64,000 nt of DNA from Leclercia adecarboxylata (GTDB taxonomy: Bacteria > Pseudomonadota > Gammaproteobacteria > Enterobacterales > Enterobacteriaceae). The stretch covers positions 124,001 to 188,000 of the forward strand of contig NZ_CP098325.1 in NCBI RefSeq assembly GCF_023639785.1. Direction: 5' to 3'. Positions 1 to 10,195 of this stretch are shown here, one piece after another; the stretch's first letter is position 1; each line of letters opens with the position of its first letter. The notes beneath the pieces are model-generated. The model made no database searches. It had not been told where the DNA came from and saw only the letters and a list, made by a program, of their open reading frames with translations. The position numbers were made by a program, and so were the translations under genes.

Positions 1-656
1 ATGTCGCCCGTGAAGCGCTGGGCGATGCCATTCCCCTGGCGGTGATCTCCGGCCCGACCTTTGCGAAAGAGCTGGCGGCAGGGCTGCCAACGGCTATCTC
101 GCTGGCCTCCACCGATGAGACCTTCGCTGACGATCTGCAGCAGCTGCTGCACTGCGGCAAAAGCTTCCGCGTCTACAGCAATCCCGATTTTATCGGCGTC
201 CAGCTGGGCGGCGCGGTGAAGAACGTCATCGCCATCGGCGCGGGCATGTCCGACGGCATCGGCTTTGGCGCCAACGCGCGTACCGCACTGATCACCCGCG
301 GATTAACGGAAATGTCCCGTCTTGGCGCGGCGCTCGGTGCCGATCCGGCCACCTTTATGGGAATGGCAGGGTTAGGCGATCTGGTGCTCACCTGCACCGA
401 CAACCAGTCCCGTAACCGTCGTTTTGGCATGATGCTCGGTCAGGGCATGGACGTGATCGGCGCGCAGGAGAAGATCGGCCAGGTGGTGGAAGGCTACCGC
501 AATACCAAAGAAGTCCGCGAGCTGGCACACCGTTTTGGTGTCGAAATGCCAATAACCGAGGAAATTTATCAGGTATTGTATTGCGGAAAAAATGCGCGCG
601 AGGCAGCATTGACCTTATTAGGTCGTGCACGCAAGGACGAGCGTAGCAGCAGTTAA
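1..656 (+). CDS. gpsA: glycerol-3-phosphate dehydrogenase [NAD(P)+], 5'-truncated by the window edge
   Basis: GpsA reduces dihydroxyacetone phosphate to sn-glycerol 3-phosphate in the cytoplasm, the first step towards phospholipids. The reading frame is already open at base 3 and continues to TAA at 654-656. About 218 C-terminal residues are present, and the N-terminal Rossmann GxGxxG region is lost at the edge. Visible family motifs are ISGPTFAKE near the start, the catalytic-lysine segment [14 protein letters not shown], and [20 protein letters not shown], which binds substrate. The GTG at 42 is an internal codon, because coding sequence ([11 protein letters not shown]) continues upstream in the same frame. 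cysE follows 79 bases downstream on the same strand, as in E. coli (secB-gpsA-cysE). Confidence 0.97.
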   Translation, partial: VAREALGDAIPLAVISGPTFAKELAAGLPTAISLASTDETFADDLQQLLHCGKSFRVYSNPDFIGVQLGGAVKNVIAIGAGMSDGIGFGANARTALITRGLTEMSRLGAALGADPATFMGMAGLGDLVLTCTDNQSRNRRFGMMLGQGMDVIGAQEKIGQVVEGYRNTKEVRELAHRFGVEMPITEEIYQVLYCGKNAREAALTLLGRARKDERSSS

Positions 657-680
657 CTGCAGGAAAGCGTTGTCACCTGA

Positions 681-712
681 ATGACCCGGCCGGCAAAGAA
701 CTGGCCGGTCAT
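681..712 (+). terminator. hairpin between gpsA and cysE
   Basis: A GC-rich inverted repeat (TGACC...GGCC paired with GGCCGGTCA) is followed by ATTATCATT, which is not a clean T-run. It may be an attenuator or mRNA-stabilising hairpin rather than a full terminator. Seen directly; the function is inferred. Confidence 0.4.
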
Positions 713-735
713 TATCATTACGTCTGGAGTAAGCA

Positions 736-1557
736 ATGCCGTGTGAAGAACTGGATATCGTCTGGAACAATATTAAAGCCGAAGCCCGGGCTCTGGCCGA
801 CTGTGAGCCGATGCTGGCCAGCTTCTACCACGCGACGCTACTCAAGCACGAAAACCTCGGCAGCGCCCTGAGCTATATGCTCGCCAATAAACTGGCTTCG
901 CCGATCATGCCCGCAATCGCCATTCGCGAAGTGGTGGAAGAGGCCTATGCGGCCGACCCGGAGATGATCGCTTCCGCTGCCTGTGATATTCAGGCGGTAC
1001 GCAACCGTGACCCGGCGGTGGATAAATACTCCACGCCGCTGCTCTATCTGAAAGGCTTTCACGCCCTGCAGTCCTACCGTATTGGCCACTGGCTGTGGAA
1101 CGAAGGCCGCCGCGCGCTGGCCATCTTCCTGCAAAACCAGGTTTCTGTATCCTTCCAGGTGGATATTCACCCGGCGGCGAAAATTGGCCATGGCATCATG
1201 CTCGACCACGCGACCGGTATTGTGGTGGGTGAAACAGCGGTGATTGAAAACGACGTCTCGATCCTGCAGTCCGTTACACTCGGCGGCACCGGCAAAACCA
1301 GCGGCGATCGTCACCCGAAAATCCGTGAAGGGGTGATGATTGGCGCAGGGGCGAAAATCCTCGGCAATATCGAAGTGGGACGCGGCGCGAAGATTGGCGC
1401 CGGTTCCGTGGTGCTGCAACCTGTTCCCCCGCACACCACCGCGGCGGGCGTACCGGCGCGTATCGTCGGCAAGCCGGACAGCGATAAGCCCGCGATGGAT
1501 ATGGATCAGTTCTTCAACGGCATCCACCATACTTTTGAGTACGGCGACGGGATTTAA
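736..1557 (+). CDS. cysE: serine O-acetyltransferase
   Basis: CysE transfers acetyl from acetyl-CoA to L-serine, giving O-acetylserine, the committed step of cysteine synthesis. It acts in the cytoplasm as a hexamer and is feedback-inhibited by cysteine. The 273 residues match the usual family length. The N-terminal helical domain occupies roughly residues 1-140. The left-handed beta-helix follows, with hexapeptide repeats around IGHGIMLDHATGIVVGE and the catalytic His of LDHATG. The C-terminal tail ends in GDGI; in the family the terminal Ile inserts into CysK to form cysteine synthase. The ATG at 736 is preceded by TCTGGAGT, a good ribosome-binding site. It is probably co-transcribed with gpsA. 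Confidence 0.97.
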   Translation: MPCEELDIVWNNIKAEARALADCEPMLASFYHATLLKHENLGSALSYMLANKLASPIMPAIAIREVVEEAYAADPEMIASAACDIQAVRNRDPAVDKYSTPLLYLKGFHALQSYRIGHWLWNEGRRALAIFLQNQVSVSFQVDIHPAAKIGHGIMLDHATGIVVGETAVIENDVSILQSVTLGGTGKTSGDRHPKIREGVMIGAGAKILGNIEVGRGAKIGAGSVVLQPVPPHTTAAGVPARIVGKPDSDKPAMDMDQFFNGIHHTFEYGDGI

Positions 1558-1559
1558 CC

Positions 1560-1592
1560 TGTAGGTCGGGTAAGCGAAGCGCCACCCGACAC
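1560..1592. repeat. REP element after cysE
   Basis: Palindromic unit beginning GTAGGTCGGGTAAGCG and ending CGCCACCCGAC, lying between the convergent genes cysE and trmL. It is the standard enterobacterial REP form; similar copies are at 5980, 38527, 40071 and 53762. Confidence 0.8.
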
Positions 1593-1595
1593 AAA

Positions 1596-2069
1596 TCAGC
1601 TACGTAATATCGCGCCAGGATAACCCAGCTGGCGCCAGGCTTCATACACCACTACCGACACCGCGTTCGACAGGTTCATGCTGCGGCTGTCCGGCATCAT
1701 CGGAATACGGATTTTTTGTTCAGCGGGCAGGGCATCGAGAAGGCTGGCCGGCAGGCCGCGCGTCTCAGGGCCAAACAGCAGATAGTCGCCCTCCTGATAG
1801 CTTACCGCGCTGTGAGCAGGTGTGCCTTTGGTCGTCAGGGCAAAGATGCGTTCCGGTTTTTCCGCTTCCATAAATGCGGCCTGATCTTTATGACGGATCA
1901 CGGCGGTGAATTCATGATAATCCAGCCCGGCGCGGCGCAGACGCTTGTCGTCCCACGTAAAGCCCATCGGCTCGATGATGTGCAGACGAAAACCGGTGTT
2001 GGCGCACAGGCGGATGATGTTACCGGTATTAGGCGGAATTTCTGGTTCGAATAGAACGATGTTTAGCAT
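1596..2069 (-). CDS. trmL: tRNA (cytidine/uridine-2'-O-)-methyltransferase TrmL
   Basis: TrmL (formerly YibK) methylates the 2'-OH of the wobble base (C34 or cmnm5U34) in the two tRNA-Leu species with SAM. The 157 residues match the small SPOUT (alpha/beta-knot) family that lacks extra domains. Visible SPOUT motifs are the N-terminal [16 protein letters not shown] (motif 1), [11 protein letters not shown] (motif 2) and [16 protein letters not shown] (motif 3, the knot region). It is convergent with cysE, with a REP element in the 38-base gap. The upstream gap to lldD holds a terminator-like inverted repeat, so it is probably expressed alone. Confidence 0.96.
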   Translation of the reverse strand: MLNIVLFEPEIPPNTGNIIRLCANTGFRLHIIEPMGFTWDDKRLRRAGLDYHEFTAVIRHKDQAAFMEAEKPERIFALTTKGTPAHSAVSYQEGDYLLFGPETRGLPASLLDALPAEQKIRIPMMPDSRSMNLSNAVSVVVYEAWRQLGYPGAILRS

Positions 2070-2103
2070 GCTGCCCCCTTGAATAGCGGGGGCAGGATAG
2101 CAT

Positions 2104-2128
2104 CCCCTCTCTCCAAAGGGGAGAGGGG
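2104..2128. repeat. CCCTCTCCC-type inverted repeat (copy 1) downstream of lldD
   Basis: CCCCTCTC pairs with GAGAGGGG across an 8-9 base loop. It lies between lldD and trmL, where lldPRD transcription would end. It is the first of six related elements in the window (8235, 13102, 28587, 50870 and 53811). Confidence 0.65.
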
Positions 2129-2135
2129 ATAAGGG

Positions 2136-3323
2136 TTACGCCGCATTCCCCTGCGCCAGCGGCGCCAGCCCGGCCGGGAGTTTACTCAACTCCTGCACCA
2201 GCATCTCTTTGCTGATGTCCGGGATAGTTTTCGCGCCGGTCAGCGTCATCGCCACCTTCATCTCTTTCTCGATCAGATTGAGCAGGTTCGCCACCCCCGC
2301 CTGCCCGTGGGTTGCCAGGGCGTACAGGTACGCCCGGCCCAGCAGTACGCTGTCGGCCCCGAGGGCAATCATACGCACCACGTCCAGGCCATTGCGGATA
2401 CCGCTGTCTGCCAGAATGGCGATATCGCCTTTTACCGCATCGGCAATGGCGGGCAGGGCGCGAGCTGAGGAGAGCACGCCGTCGAGCTGGCGACCGCCGT
2501 GGTTCGACACCACAATTCCGTCCGCGCCAAAGCGCACCGCATCGCGGGCATCTTCCGGATCGAGGATCCCTTTGATCACCATCGGGCCATCCCAGAACTC
2601 ACGGATCCACTCCAGGTCTTTCCACGAGATCGACGGATCGAAGTTATTCGCCAGCCAGCCGATGTAATCTTCCAGTCCCGTCGGTTTACCCAGATAGGTG
2701 GAGATATTCCCCAGGTCATGCGGGCGGCCGTTGACCCCCACATCCCAGGCCCATTGCGGATGGGTCACCGCCTGCCAGTAACGACGCATCGCCGCGTTGG
2801 CGCCGCTCATCCCGGAGTGGGCATCGCGATAGCGCGCGCCGGGCGTCGGCATATCCACGGTAAAGACCAGTGTGGAACAGCCTGCCGCTTTTGCCCGCTC
2901 CAGCGCATTACGCATAAACCCGCGATCGCGCAGGACGTAAAGCTGGAACCACATCGGGCGCTTGATGGTGGGGGCCACCTCTTCAATCGGGCAGACCGAG
3001 ACGGTAGAGAGCGTAAACGGAATGCCCTTCGCATCCGCTGCGGCGGCGGCCTGCACCTCACCCCGCCGGGCGTACATGCCGCACAGCCCCACCGGAGCGA
3101 GGGCCACCGGCATGGAGAGCGTTTCGTTGAACAGTTTTGTCTCAAGGCTCAGGTCAGACATATTCTTCAGCACGCGCTGGCGCAGGGCCACTTCCGACAG
3201 GTCTTCCACGTTGCGGCGCAGGGTATATTCGGAATAGGCCCCGCCATCGATATAGTGAAACAGGAATGGCGGCAGGATGCGCTGGGCGGCGGCGCGATAA
3301 TCACTGGCTGCGGAAATGATCAT
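2136..3323 (-). CDS. lldD: L-lactate dehydrogenase, FMN-dependent, respiratory
   Basis: LldD oxidises L-lactate to pyruvate and passes electrons to the quinone pool; it is a peripheral inner-membrane flavoprotein. The 395 residues match the E. coli enzyme (396). The FMN-dependent alpha-hydroxy-acid dehydrogenase barrel is complete. The signature [10 protein letters not shown] carries the catalytic His and substrate-binding Arg, and the phosphate-binding segments [20 protein letters not shown] and LGRAYLYAL follow. The start ATG overlaps the lldR stop (ATGA), indicating translational coupling. It is the last gene of lldPRD. Confidence 0.98.
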   Translation of the reverse strand: MIISAASDYRAAAQRILPPFLFHYIDGGAYSEYTLRRNVEDLSEVALRQRVLKNMSDLSLETKLFNETLSMPVALAPVGLCGMYARRGEVQAAAAADAKGIPFTLSTVSVCPIEEVAPTIKRPMWFQLYVLRDRGFMRNALERAKAAGCSTLVFTVDMPTPGARYRDAHSGMSGANAAMRRYWQAVTHPQWAWDVGVNGRPHDLGNISTYLGKPTGLEDYIGWLANNFDPSISWKDLEWIREFWDGPMVIKGILDPEDARDAVRFGADGIVVSNHGGRQLDGVLSSARALPAIADAVKGDIAILADSGIRNGLDVVRMIALGADSVLLGRAYLYALATHGQAGVANLLNLIEKEMKVAMTLTGAKTIPDISKEMLVQELSKLPAGLAPLAQGNAA

Positions 3324-4093
3324 GAATTGTTCTCCCTGGAAATAGCGTTGTCGCCAGGCAGACGGGTAATACGCGCCTGTCGGGCCTGATCTTCATCAAA
3401 TCGTTTAATGGTGGTGTGGACGAAGCCCAGATGCGCCATCATCGCTGTGCGTGCGGCTTCGGCATCACCGGCGAGAATGGCGTTGAGTACCGCCTCGTGC
3501 TGCTCGGTCAGCCTGGCAAAAACGGGAGGCACCAGGTACATGCGCTGGCGGCTCTGCTTCACGGAGGATTGCAGCAGGTCGAAGAAGCCGCGCATGGTCT
3601 GGAGCAGCACAACGTTGTGCGAGGCCTCGGCGATGGCCAGATGAAAACGCACATCCGCCTGCGAGGCGATATCCGGGTCGCTGCTTTGCGTCGCCTCGAA
3701 ACAGACTTTGAGCTTCTCTTTATCCGCGTCGGTCGCCCGCATGGCCGCATGCCAGGCGGTGCTGGTTTCAATGGCGTGGCGGGCTTCAAGAATATCAAAG
3801 CTGTAGTCCGGGTCGTTCTCCATCAGGGTTTTCAGCGGCTGAACAATGTTCTGCCCGGACCAGTCATCGTCCTGCCAGCGCACAAAGGTGCCGCCGCCGC
3901 GACGGCTCACCAGCACCCCTTCGCTGACCAGGGTCGCTAAGGCTTCGCGCAGCGAGTTGCGCGACACGCCAAGCCGGGCAGCAAGCTGGCGCTCGGCGGG
4001 CAACTTCATGCCCGCCTCCAGCTGCATCTCTTCAATCAGCGCCCGCACGCGAGAAGCAATCTCGTCGGACAGGCGTCTGGGCATCACTATCAT
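3320..4093 (-). CDS. lldR: lactate-responsive GntR/FadR-type regulator LldR
   Basis: LldR controls the lactate operon, repressing it without L-lactate and activating it with lactate. The 257-residue protein has an N-terminal winged helix at about residues 8-72 ([36 protein letters not shown]). The C-terminal FCD ligand domain includes [14 protein letters not shown] with conserved metal/ligand residues. It lies between lldP and lldD and overlaps both by four bases (ATGA-type junctions), so the three are one translationally coupled transcript. Likely operators are the palindromes upstream of lldP. A second in-frame ATG three codons later is possible, but MIV matches the E. coli start. Confidence 0.96.
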   Translation of the reverse strand: MIVMPRRLSDEIASRVRALIEEMQLEAGMKLPAERQLAARLGVSRNSLREALATLVSEGVLVSRRGGGTFVRWQDDDWSGQNIVQPLKTLMENDPDYSFDILEARHAIETSTAWHAAMRATDADKEKLKVCFEATQSSDPDIASQADVRFHLAIAEASHNVVLLQTMRGFFDLLQSSVKQSRQRMYLVPPVFARLTEQHEAVLNAILAGDAEAARTAMMAHLGFVHTTIKRFDEDQARQARITRLPGDNAISRENNS

Positions 4094-5745
4094 GGGATCA
4101 TCCAGGTTAAGACATAGGCCTGCAGGGTAGTGATCACCCCTACCATGCAGGTAAATATCAGGCTGTGTTTAACGGTAAAGCGGAACAGATCCGACTCTTT
4201 GCCCACCAGGCCTACCGCCGCACAGGCAATGGCGATGGACTGCGGGGAGATCATCTTCCCGGTCACGCCGCCGGTGGTGTTGGCCGCCACCAGCAGCACA
4301 TCCGACACGCCAATCTGCTGGGCAGCCGTCGCCTGCAGGGCGGCAAACAGGGCGTTCGACGAGGTATCTGACCCGGTCAGGAACACCCCCAGCCAGCCGA
4401 GGAACGGCGAGAAGAAGGTGAACGCGGAGCCGGTATGGGCCAGCGCCAATGCCAGGGTTGATGACAGGCCGGAATAGTTCGAGATAAACGCGAACGCCAG
4501 CACCATGCCGATGGAGTAGATCGGCAGCATCAGCTCTTTAAGGGTAGCCGCAAACGTCTGCACCGCAGCAACCGGCTTCATGCGCAGCCAGATAATGGAG
4601 AGAAGCGCGGCAAACAGGATGGCCGTGCCGGTAGCAGAGAACCAGTCGAACTTGAACACCGCCGCATACGGCGTGGCGTCGTGCACCACCGGCGGCATAC
4701 GCGCGACCATCTTGTCGAGGAACGGCACGGAGATATTCACCACCATGTCGTACAGCGCGCCGTTCGGGGCGAACAGGGCTTTAAACGGTGGAATACTCCA
4801 CAGGGTCACGGTCGCGGTCAGGAAAAGGAACGGCGACCAGGCGCGAACAATTTGTCCGGGCGTGTAGCCGGTACGGGCCAGGGTCTGATCGACCTGCGAG
4901 GCACCCATATCGGCAAAGCGGAAGATACGTACCGGCTGCCAGCGTTTCAGGAACAGCGTCAGGCAGACCAGAGAGACCAGGGACGAGATAATGTCCGGCA
5001 GTTCCGGGCCGAGGAAGTTAGAGCTGAGATACTGGGCGATAGCGAACGAGCCACCGGCGACCATTACCGCAGGCCAGGTCTCCTTCACGCCGCGCCAGCC
5101 GTCCATAATCGCCATGATCCAGAACAGCACGATAATGGTCAGGAACGGCAGCTGACGGCCCACCATCTGGCCAATCTCAAAGCTGTCCAGCCCGGTCACC
5201 TGTCCGGCGACCAGAATCGGAATACCCATCGCGCCAAAGGCAACCGGCGCGGTGTTAACGATCAGACACAGACCGGCGGCATAGAGCGGATTAAAGCCCA
5301 GCCCCACCAGCAGCGCGGCGGTGATCGCCACCGGCGCACCGAATCCGGCGGCCCCTTCAAGGAACGCGCCGAAGGAGAAGCCGACGATCAGCATCTGCAG
5401 GCGCTGGTCCGGGGTGATGGAAAGAATCGACGAGCGGATAATGTCGAACTGTCCGGTTTTGACCGAGATTTTATAGACAAAGACCGCCGCAATGATTATC
5501 CAGGCAATGGGCCACAGGCCGTAGAAGAAGCCATACACCACCGAGGCCAGGGCGCGATCCACCGGCATTTTGTAGAAGAACAGCGCCACCAGCAGGGCGA
5601 TGGCAACGGTCCAGGTCGCCGCAAGATAGCCCTTCAGCTTGAGCTTAATCAGCGCAAAGAAGAAGAACAGAATAGGTAGCGAGGCGATCAGGCTCGATAG
5701 CCAGATATTTCCTGCCGGATCGTAGTTTTGTTGCCAGAGGCTCAT
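4090..5745 (-). CDS. lldP: L-lactate permease
   Basis: LldP imports L-lactate (also D-lactate and glycolate) with protons across the inner membrane. The 551 residues equal the E. coli protein. At least twelve hydrophobic membrane segments are visible from about residue 17 ([17 protein letters not shown]) to the C-terminus ([19 protein letters not shown]). Glycine-rich conserved stretches include [25 protein letters not shown]. The frame is open seven codons further upstream, but the start at 5745 ([13 protein letters not shown]) matches the family and has GGGAGACC upstream. It is the first gene of lldPRD, with a long regulatory region upstream. Confidence 0.97.
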   Translation of the reverse strand: MSLWQQNYDPAGNIWLSSLIASLPILFFFFALIKLKLKGYLAATWTVAIALLVALFFYKMPVDRALASVVYGFFYGLWPIAWIIIAAVFVYKISVKTGQFDIIRSSILSITPDQRLQMLIVGFSFGAFLEGAAGFGAPVAITAALLVGLGFNPLYAAGLCLIVNTAPVAFGAMGIPILVAGQVTGLDSFEIGQMVGRQLPFLTIIVLFWIMAIMDGWRGVKETWPAVMVAGGSFAIAQYLSSNFLGPELPDIISSLVSLVCLTLFLKRWQPVRIFRFADMGASQVDQTLARTGYTPGQIVRAWSPFLFLTATVTLWSIPPFKALFAPNGALYDMVVNISVPFLDKMVARMPPVVHDATPYAAVFKFDWFSATGTAILFAALLSIIWLRMKPVAAVQTFAATLKELMLPIYSIGMVLAFAFISNYSGLSSTLALALAHTGSAFTFFSPFLGWLGVFLTGSDTSSNALFAALQATAAQQIGVSDVLLVAANTTGGVTGKMISPQSIAIACAAVGLVGKESDLFRFTVKHSLIFTCMVGVITTLQAYVLTWMIP

Positions 5746-5822
5746 TGCAGGTCTCCCGAGGACCACAACGTCTGTGAGGCGGTGAGTCTGTGCTCATCTC
5801 TGCGTCACATTACGTGTAAAAG

Positions 5823-5835
5823 TGGTCCTGCCAAT
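5823..5835. promoter_or_regulatory. candidate LldR operator 1 (TGGTCCTGCCA)
   Basis: Near-palindrome TGGT-N3-GCCAAT about 80 bases upstream of the lldP ATG. It fits the TGGTNNNNCCA style of FadR-subfamily GntR operators and lies where an E. coli LldR site would be expected. The assignment is inferred. Confidence 0.5.
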
Positions 5836-5863
5836 AGTGTGATGTAGGGTTAATGACAACAAA

Positions 5864-5873
5864 TGGTTAACCA
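5864..5873. promoter_or_regulatory. palindrome TGGTTAACCA upstream of lldP
   Basis: Perfect 10-base palindrome with the same TGGT...ACCA half-sites as the neighbouring candidates; a possible further LldR contact. Inferred from form and position. Confidence 0.4.
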
Positions 5874-5946
5874 AATGTTATTGGTCGGCAACGTGTTTGT
5901 GAGTGAAGATTATGGAAGTGTGAACCAGAGAAGGGTTGGTTGTGGG

Positions 5947-5961
5947 ATTGGTTGGGCCAAT
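5947..5961. promoter_or_regulatory. candidate LldR operator 2 (ATTGG-N5-CCAAT)
   Basis: Perfect inverted repeat ATTGG-N5-CCAAT about 200 bases upstream of the lldP start. E. coli lld has two separated LldR operators thought to form a loop. The roughly 115-base spacing from operator 1 fits that design but has not been tested here. Confidence 0.5.
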
Positions 5962-5979
5962 TTTAGGCGTAATAGAAAG

Positions 5980-6010
5980 GTAGGCCGGGTAAGCGCAGCG
6001 CCACCCGGCA
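5980..6010. repeat. REP element downstream of yibL
   Basis: GTAGGCCGGGTAAGCG...CGCCACCCGGC palindrome abutting the 3' end of yibL. Same family as the element after cysE. Confidence 0.8.
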
Positions 6011-6015
6011 AAAAA

Positions 6016-6378
6016 TCAAAACTCAGTCTTGCAAAAACCGGTCATCTCTTTCAGACCCATTTCACGGCCCAGTTCGGTCATCGGGTGGACAACCACCAGC
6101 CCGCGGACGCTTTTCTTAAGCTTGCCCATGTCGGCCTGCTCTTTTTTAGTGATGGCGCGGCTGAAAGGCAGTTTGGACAACTTCTGCGCCTCTTTGCTCA
6201 GCTTCTGCTCTTTCACGTTACGCAGGCGCTCGATTTCGGTTTCCAGCGTCGCTTTCTCTTTTTCCAGCTCGGCGTACTTGTCGGCGGCGTCAACCAGAGA
6301 CAGGCTGGCCTGCTGGTGGCGGATCAGATCCAGGCGATCGCTCAGACGTTTGATTTCACTCTTTTCGACTTCTTTCAT
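6016..6378 (-). CDS. yibL: YibL family ribosome-associated protein
   Basis: This 120-residue cytoplasmic protein has no recognised catalytic motif. It is highly charged, with a predicted coiled coil at about residues 25-70 ([20 protein letters not shown]...) and a Lys-rich middle segment ([21 protein letters not shown]). It matches E. coli YibL (DUF2810), which was reported to co-sediment with ribosomes; its exact role is unknown. It lies downstream of mtlR on the same strand, as in E. coli. The 59-base gap leaves open whether it is read through from mtl or has its own promoter. Confidence 0.9.
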   Translation of the reverse strand: MKEVEKSEIKRLSDRLDLIRHQQASLSLVDAADKYAELEKEKATLETEIERLRNVKEQKLSKEAQKLSKLPFSRAITKKEQADMGKLKKSVRGLVVVHPMTELGREMGLKEMTGFCKTEF

Positions 6379-6437
6379 GACAAATGGCTCTAAATACAGG
6401 GGGAATTACTACAAATGATACACGAATGTGCGCAGGC

Positions 6438-7028
6438 TTACTTCTGAAACGCTTTTTTTAAGCTGATTCGGGAAATCAGCTCGGTCAGGGAGAGTACCAT
6501 CGTGGAGCGAACGATCTGCTGGTAACGCTGTTTCTGCATGGCGTACAGCTCAGGGTCGCTGGTATCAAAATGGGGCGCCGGGGGCAGGGCGGTGACGCAA
6601 TGCAGCTCGCCCAGCGGGCCGAGGATTTCGTCGTCGGTAAAGGAATACTCGTTGCCGTCGTGGTTCAGCTCTTCACGTAAGGCCATCAGCAGCTCGGCAT
6701 CTTCATACTCGTGACGGCTGATGACGCCAAGGCCATAGATCAGTTTCAGACGCACGGATAAATCGCCCAAGGGGCCGTCACCGTCGAGCAACGGTTCAAC
6801 TGCGTATTTCACCGCGTAGTCGTCTTTGCGAAACACCTGAAGCACCAGGATATTCACCGCCTCGGTTAATAACTCGACGGCGGATATCAGGAAGCTTCGT
6901 ACGGTTTTGCCAGCATTCAGACGCTCCAGCACACGGTTTTCAAAGGCCTGGGTTTGTTCCATTATTGCCTGCATATCTGACAATCTATCTTCCGGGCGCA
7001 GGATGACCTGCGCCAGTTCCTGCATCAT
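6438..7028 (-). CDS. mtlR: mannitol operon repressor MtlR
   Basis: MtlR represses the mannitol operon. It is an all-helical protein of the MtlR/FumE family without a classical DNA-binding helix-turn-helix, so how it acts is unclear. The 196 residues align closely with E. coli MtlR (195), including [22 protein letters not shown] and [21 protein letters not shown]. The start overlaps the mtlD stop by four bases (ATGA), indicating translational coupling. A second adjacent ATG codon at 7025 is an equally plausible start. It is the third gene of mtlADR. Confidence 0.95.
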   Translation of the reverse strand: MMQELAQVILRPEDRLSDMQAIMEQTQAFENRVLERLNAGKTVRSFLISAVELLTEAVNILVLQVFRKDDYAVKYAVEPLLDGDGPLGDLSVRLKLIYGLGVISRHEYEDAELLMALREELNHDGNEYSFTDDEILGPLGELHCVTALPPAPHFDTSDPELYAMQKQRYQQIVRSTMVLSLTELISRISLKKAFQK

Positions 7029-8173
7029 TTGGTTGCGTTGTAAACGTTCACCGCCTCCACAACCACATCGCTGTTGGCATCCAGACCGGATACCTGCGCC
7101 AGCGCGGCCTGCGGACCTTTCTCGGCAATCAACTGCGCCAGCTCCTGCGCCTGCGGATCTTCTTCGCTGCGGTAGTGCATCGCGGCAGCAATACCTTTAA
7201 CCAGGTTGCTGTGTGCCAGGCCGTATTCCAGCGTGCCGAGCAGCGGCTTAATCAGGCGATCGCCCGCACTCAGCTTGCGCAGCGGCTGGCGGCCAACGCG
7301 CTCTACGTCATCTTTCAGATACGGGTTTTCAAAACGACCGAGGATTTTCTGAATATATGCCGCATGCTTATCGGCATCAAAACCGTAGCGTTTGATCAGT
7401 ACCGCGCCGCTCTCATCCATTGCACCTTTTACCACGGCGCGAACGTTCTCATCGAGAATGGCGTCACGAATGGTCTGATGACCGGCTAATTTACCGAGGT
7501 AGGCGGTTATAGCATGCCCGGTGTTCAGCGTGAAGAGCTTACGCTCGACAAATGCCATCAGATTATCAGTTAATTCCATCCCGGCGATGTCAGGCAGCGC
7601 GCCTTTAAACTGGGTTTTATCGACGATCCACTCGCTGAAGGTTTCAACGGTCACTTCCAGCGGATCGTGAGTGGCGGATTCTGATGGAGGAACGATGCGG
7701 TCCACGGCGGAATCGACAAAGCCGACGTGCGCTTCAACCCAGGCCTTATCTTCATCGGCTACCGCCGCCATAACGTGACCTTTCAGCTGGGTAGTGCCGC
7801 GCACCATGTTTTCACAGGCGATGATATTCAGCGAAGCGTCGTTACCCTGGGCTTTACGTTTTGCCAGACCTTTAGCCACCGCTGGCGCGATACGCTCCAG
7901 TACGACCGGGCCTACCGCAGTGGTGATCAGGTCAACGCTGGCAACCAGGTCAATAACCTCGTCGCCAATGCTGCTGACCGCGTTCACGCCGGTCACGGTT
8001 TCAACCTGCTCGTTTTCACCTACCACATGCACCTGATAGCTATGACGTGCATTCAGGGCATCAAGCACCGTCTGATTGACATCGGCGAATGTCAGCGTAA
8101 TGCCTGCGTCTGCCAGCAGTTTGCCGATAAAGCCACGACCGATATTACCTGCGCCAAAATGTAATGCTTTCAT
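7025..8173 (-). CDS. mtlD: mannitol-1-phosphate 5-dehydrogenase
   Basis: MtlD oxidises mannitol 1-phosphate to fructose 6-phosphate with NAD+, linking MtlA-imported mannitol to glycolysis. The 382 residues equal the E. coli enzyme. The N-terminal NAD-binding motif is [12 protein letters not shown], and the C-terminal polyol dehydrogenase domain has the [16 protein letters not shown] segment with its catalytic Lys. The frame is open 23 codons further upstream into a repeat element. The start at 8173 ([10 protein letters not shown]) is chosen because it begins the Rossmann fold and matches the family. The gap to mtlA holds a repeated inverted element. Confidence 0.98.
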   Translation of the reverse strand: MKALHFGAGNIGRGFIGKLLADAGITLTFADVNQTVLDALNARHSYQVHVVGENEQVETVTGVNAVSSIGDEVIDLVASVDLITTAVGPVVLERIAPAVAKGLAKRKAQGNDASLNIIACENMVRGTTQLKGHVMAAVADEDKAWVEAHVGFVDSAVDRIVPPSESATHDPLEVTVETFSEWIVDKTQFKGALPDIAGMELTDNLMAFVERKLFTLNTGHAITAYLGKLAGHQTIRDAILDENVRAVVKGAMDESGAVLIKRYGFDADKHAAYIQKILGRFENPYLKDDVERVGRQPLRKLSAGDRLIKPLLGTLEYGLAHSNLVKGIAAAMHYRSEEDPQAQELAQLIAEKGPQAALAQVSGLDANSDVVVEAVNVYNATK

Positions 8174-8202
8174 AGTATTAACCTTCATCAATGTTTTTAC
8201 CC

Positions 8203-8271
8203 GAGAGGGCTGGGGTGAGGAACCACGCGACTTTCCCCTCACCCTAGCCCTCTCCCCAACGGGGAGAGGGA
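8203..8271. repeat. CCCTCTCCC-type inverted repeat (copy 2), compound form
   Basis: CCCTCTCCCC and GGGGAGAGGG pair across a short loop. Just before them, GAGAGGGCTGGGGTGAGG (8203-8219) is the inverted match of CCTCACCCTAGCCCTCTC (8237-8255). The two arms make a larger nested foldback between mtlA and mtlD, which could set relative mRNA levels within the operon. Confidence 0.65.
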
Positions 8272-8281
8272 GGTGTGTAAC

Positions 8282-10195
8282 TTACTTGTTCAGCAGCGCC
8301 AGAACTTCTTCGACGCTGGTGGTGTTAGCCAGACGTTCGATAACGGTCTCGTCGTCCAGGGCGTTGGTCAGGCTGGTAATCACCTGAATGTGCTCGTTGT
8401 TACGGGCCGCGATACCAATGACCAGACGGGCAATGTCATCTTCTTCTTCACCGAAGCGCACGCCTGCCGGGTACTGACAGAACACCACGCCGGTTTTCAG
8501 AACGCGATCTTTCGCTTCAACCGTACCGTGCGGCACCGCAATGGATTCGCCCAGGTAGGTCGGGGTCAGTTTTTCACGCTCCAGCATTGCCTCTACATAT
8601 TCTGGCTGAACGTAGCCACCTTTCACCAGCTGCTCACCGGCGAAGCGAATCGCTTCTTCTTTATGGCTTGCAGTACGGCCAAGGAAGATGTTCTCTGCAC
8701 CCAGTTTGAACAGGTGGCTGTTGCTCTCGTCGAAGCTGTCCTGCAGGCTGGTACGCACTTTCACTTCGTTATCTTCGTGACGCTGAGCCGCAACCAGACG
8801 TTCGGTCAGGCTGCTGTACAGGCCGCTGTCGAGGAAGTTGGTCAGCGAAATATGCTGCGCCTGCGGCACCTGGCGCATCGCACGCTCGGTCAGATCGCGG
8901 TGGGTGATGACCAGGTCAACATCCGGCGGCAGGCTGTTAATCGCGCTGTTGGTCACGGAGATCTGGGTCAGGCCCGCATCCGCCACTTTCTTGCGCAGTA
9001 CGCCTGCACCCATGGCACTGGAACCCATACCGGCGTCGCAGGCGACGATGATTTTACGTACGTGGCTCAGGTCGTTAGAAACATCACCCGCAGCCAGCGG
9101 CGTTGCAGCAACACCTTTAGACTGGGATTTCATGTCCTGCATACGACGGGTTGCTGCTTCGATATCGTCTTCTTCTTTGACCTTGCTGGTTTTCAGCAGG
9201 ATAGCTGAGACCACGAAGGAGACCGCCATCGCGGCACAAATAGCAGCGATGTTAGCGAAGTAGGCACCTTTCGGTGTCATCGCCAGTACCGCCAGGATAG
9301 AACCTGGGGAAGCAGGAGACACCAGGCCGCCGCCCAGCACGCTCAGCGTGAACACGCCAGTCATACCGCCGAGGATAACGGCGAGGATCAGACGTGGGTT
9401 CATCAGCACGTACGGGAAGTAAATTTCGTGGATACCGCCCAGGAAGTGGATGATTGCCGCACCGCCCGCAGACTGCTTAGCGCTGCCGCGACCAAAGAAC
9501 ATATAGGCCAGCAGGACGCCCATACCCGGACCCGGGTTAGCTTCGATCAGGAAGAAGATAGACTTGCCGAGATCGTGAGACTGCTGAATACCCAGCGGTG
9601 AGAAGATACCGTGGTTAATGGCGTTGTTCAGGAACAGGATTTTCGCGGGTTCAACAAAGATGGACGCCAGCGGCAGCATGTCGTGGGCAACCATGAAGTT
9701 AACGCCCGCCGCCAGAAGTTTGGAGAGCACTTCAACTGCCGGGCCAATGCCGAGGAACGCCAGAATCGCCAGGATCATACCAATGATGCCGGCCGAGAAG
9801 TTGTTCACCAGCATTTCGAAGCCGGACTTGATCTTGCCATCAACCCAGACGTCAAATTTCTTAATGGCCCAGCCGCCCAGAGGACCGGCAATCATTGCAC
9901 CGAGGAACATCGGCATATCCGCACCGACGATAACACCCATGGTGGTGATCGCACCCACCACGCCGCCACGGTCACCGCCCACCAGACGACCACCGGTATA
10001 ACCGATGAGCAGCGGCAGCAGATAGGTGATCATTGGGCCAACAAGTTTCGCCAGCGTTTCGTTAGGCAACCACCCTGTCGGAATAAATAACGCAGTGATG
10101 ATACCCCACGCGATAAACGCGCCGATATTTGGCATCACCATGTTGCTGAGGAATCGACCAAAGCTTTGTACTTTGATCTTAAAATCGGATGACAT
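8282..10195 (-). CDS. mtlA: PTS mannitol transporter subunit IICBA
   Basis: MtlA imports and phosphorylates D-mannitol to mannitol 1-phosphate, using phosphate from HPr. The 637 residues equal E. coli MtlA. The membrane IIC domain covers about residues 1-340. The IIB domain has the phospho-cysteine motif IIVACDAGMGSSAMGAGVLRK at about residue 380. The IIA domain ends the protein, with the phospho-His in GESIAVPHGT at about residue 554. The frame extends 33 codons upstream, but MSSDFKIKVQSFGRFLS at 10195 matches the family start. It is the first gene of mtlADR, with strong CRP control predicted. Confidence 0.98.
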   Translation of the reverse strand: MSSDFKIKVQSFGRFLSNMVMPNIGAFIAWGIITALFIPTGWLPNETLAKLVGPMITYLLPLLIGYTGGRLVGGDRGGVVGAITTMGVIVGADMPMFLGAMIAGPLGGWAIKKFDVWVDGKIKSGFEMLVNNFSAGIIGMILAILAFLGIGPAVEVLSKLLAAGVNFMVAHDMLPLASIFVEPAKILFLNNAINHGIFSPLGIQQSHDLGKSIFFLIEANPGPGMGVLLAYMFFGRGSAKQSAGGAAIIHFLGGIHEIYFPYVLMNPRLILAVILGGMTGVFTLSVLGGGLVSPASPGSILAVLAMTPKGAYFANIAAICAAMAVSFVVSAILLKTSKVKEEDDIEAATRRMQDMKSQSKGVAATPLAAGDVSNDLSHVRKIIVACDAGMGSSAMGAGVLRKKVADAGLTQISVTNSAINSLPPDVDLVITHRDLTERAMRQVPQAQHISLTNFLDSGLYSSLTERLVAAQRHEDNEVKVRTSLQDSFDESNSHLFKLGAENIFLGRTASHKEEAIRFAGEQLVKGGYVQPEYVEAMLEREKLTPTYLGESIAVPHGTVEAKDRVLKTGVVFCQYPAGVRFGEEEDDIARLVIGIAARNNEHIQVITSLTNALDDETVIERLANTTSVEEVLALLNK

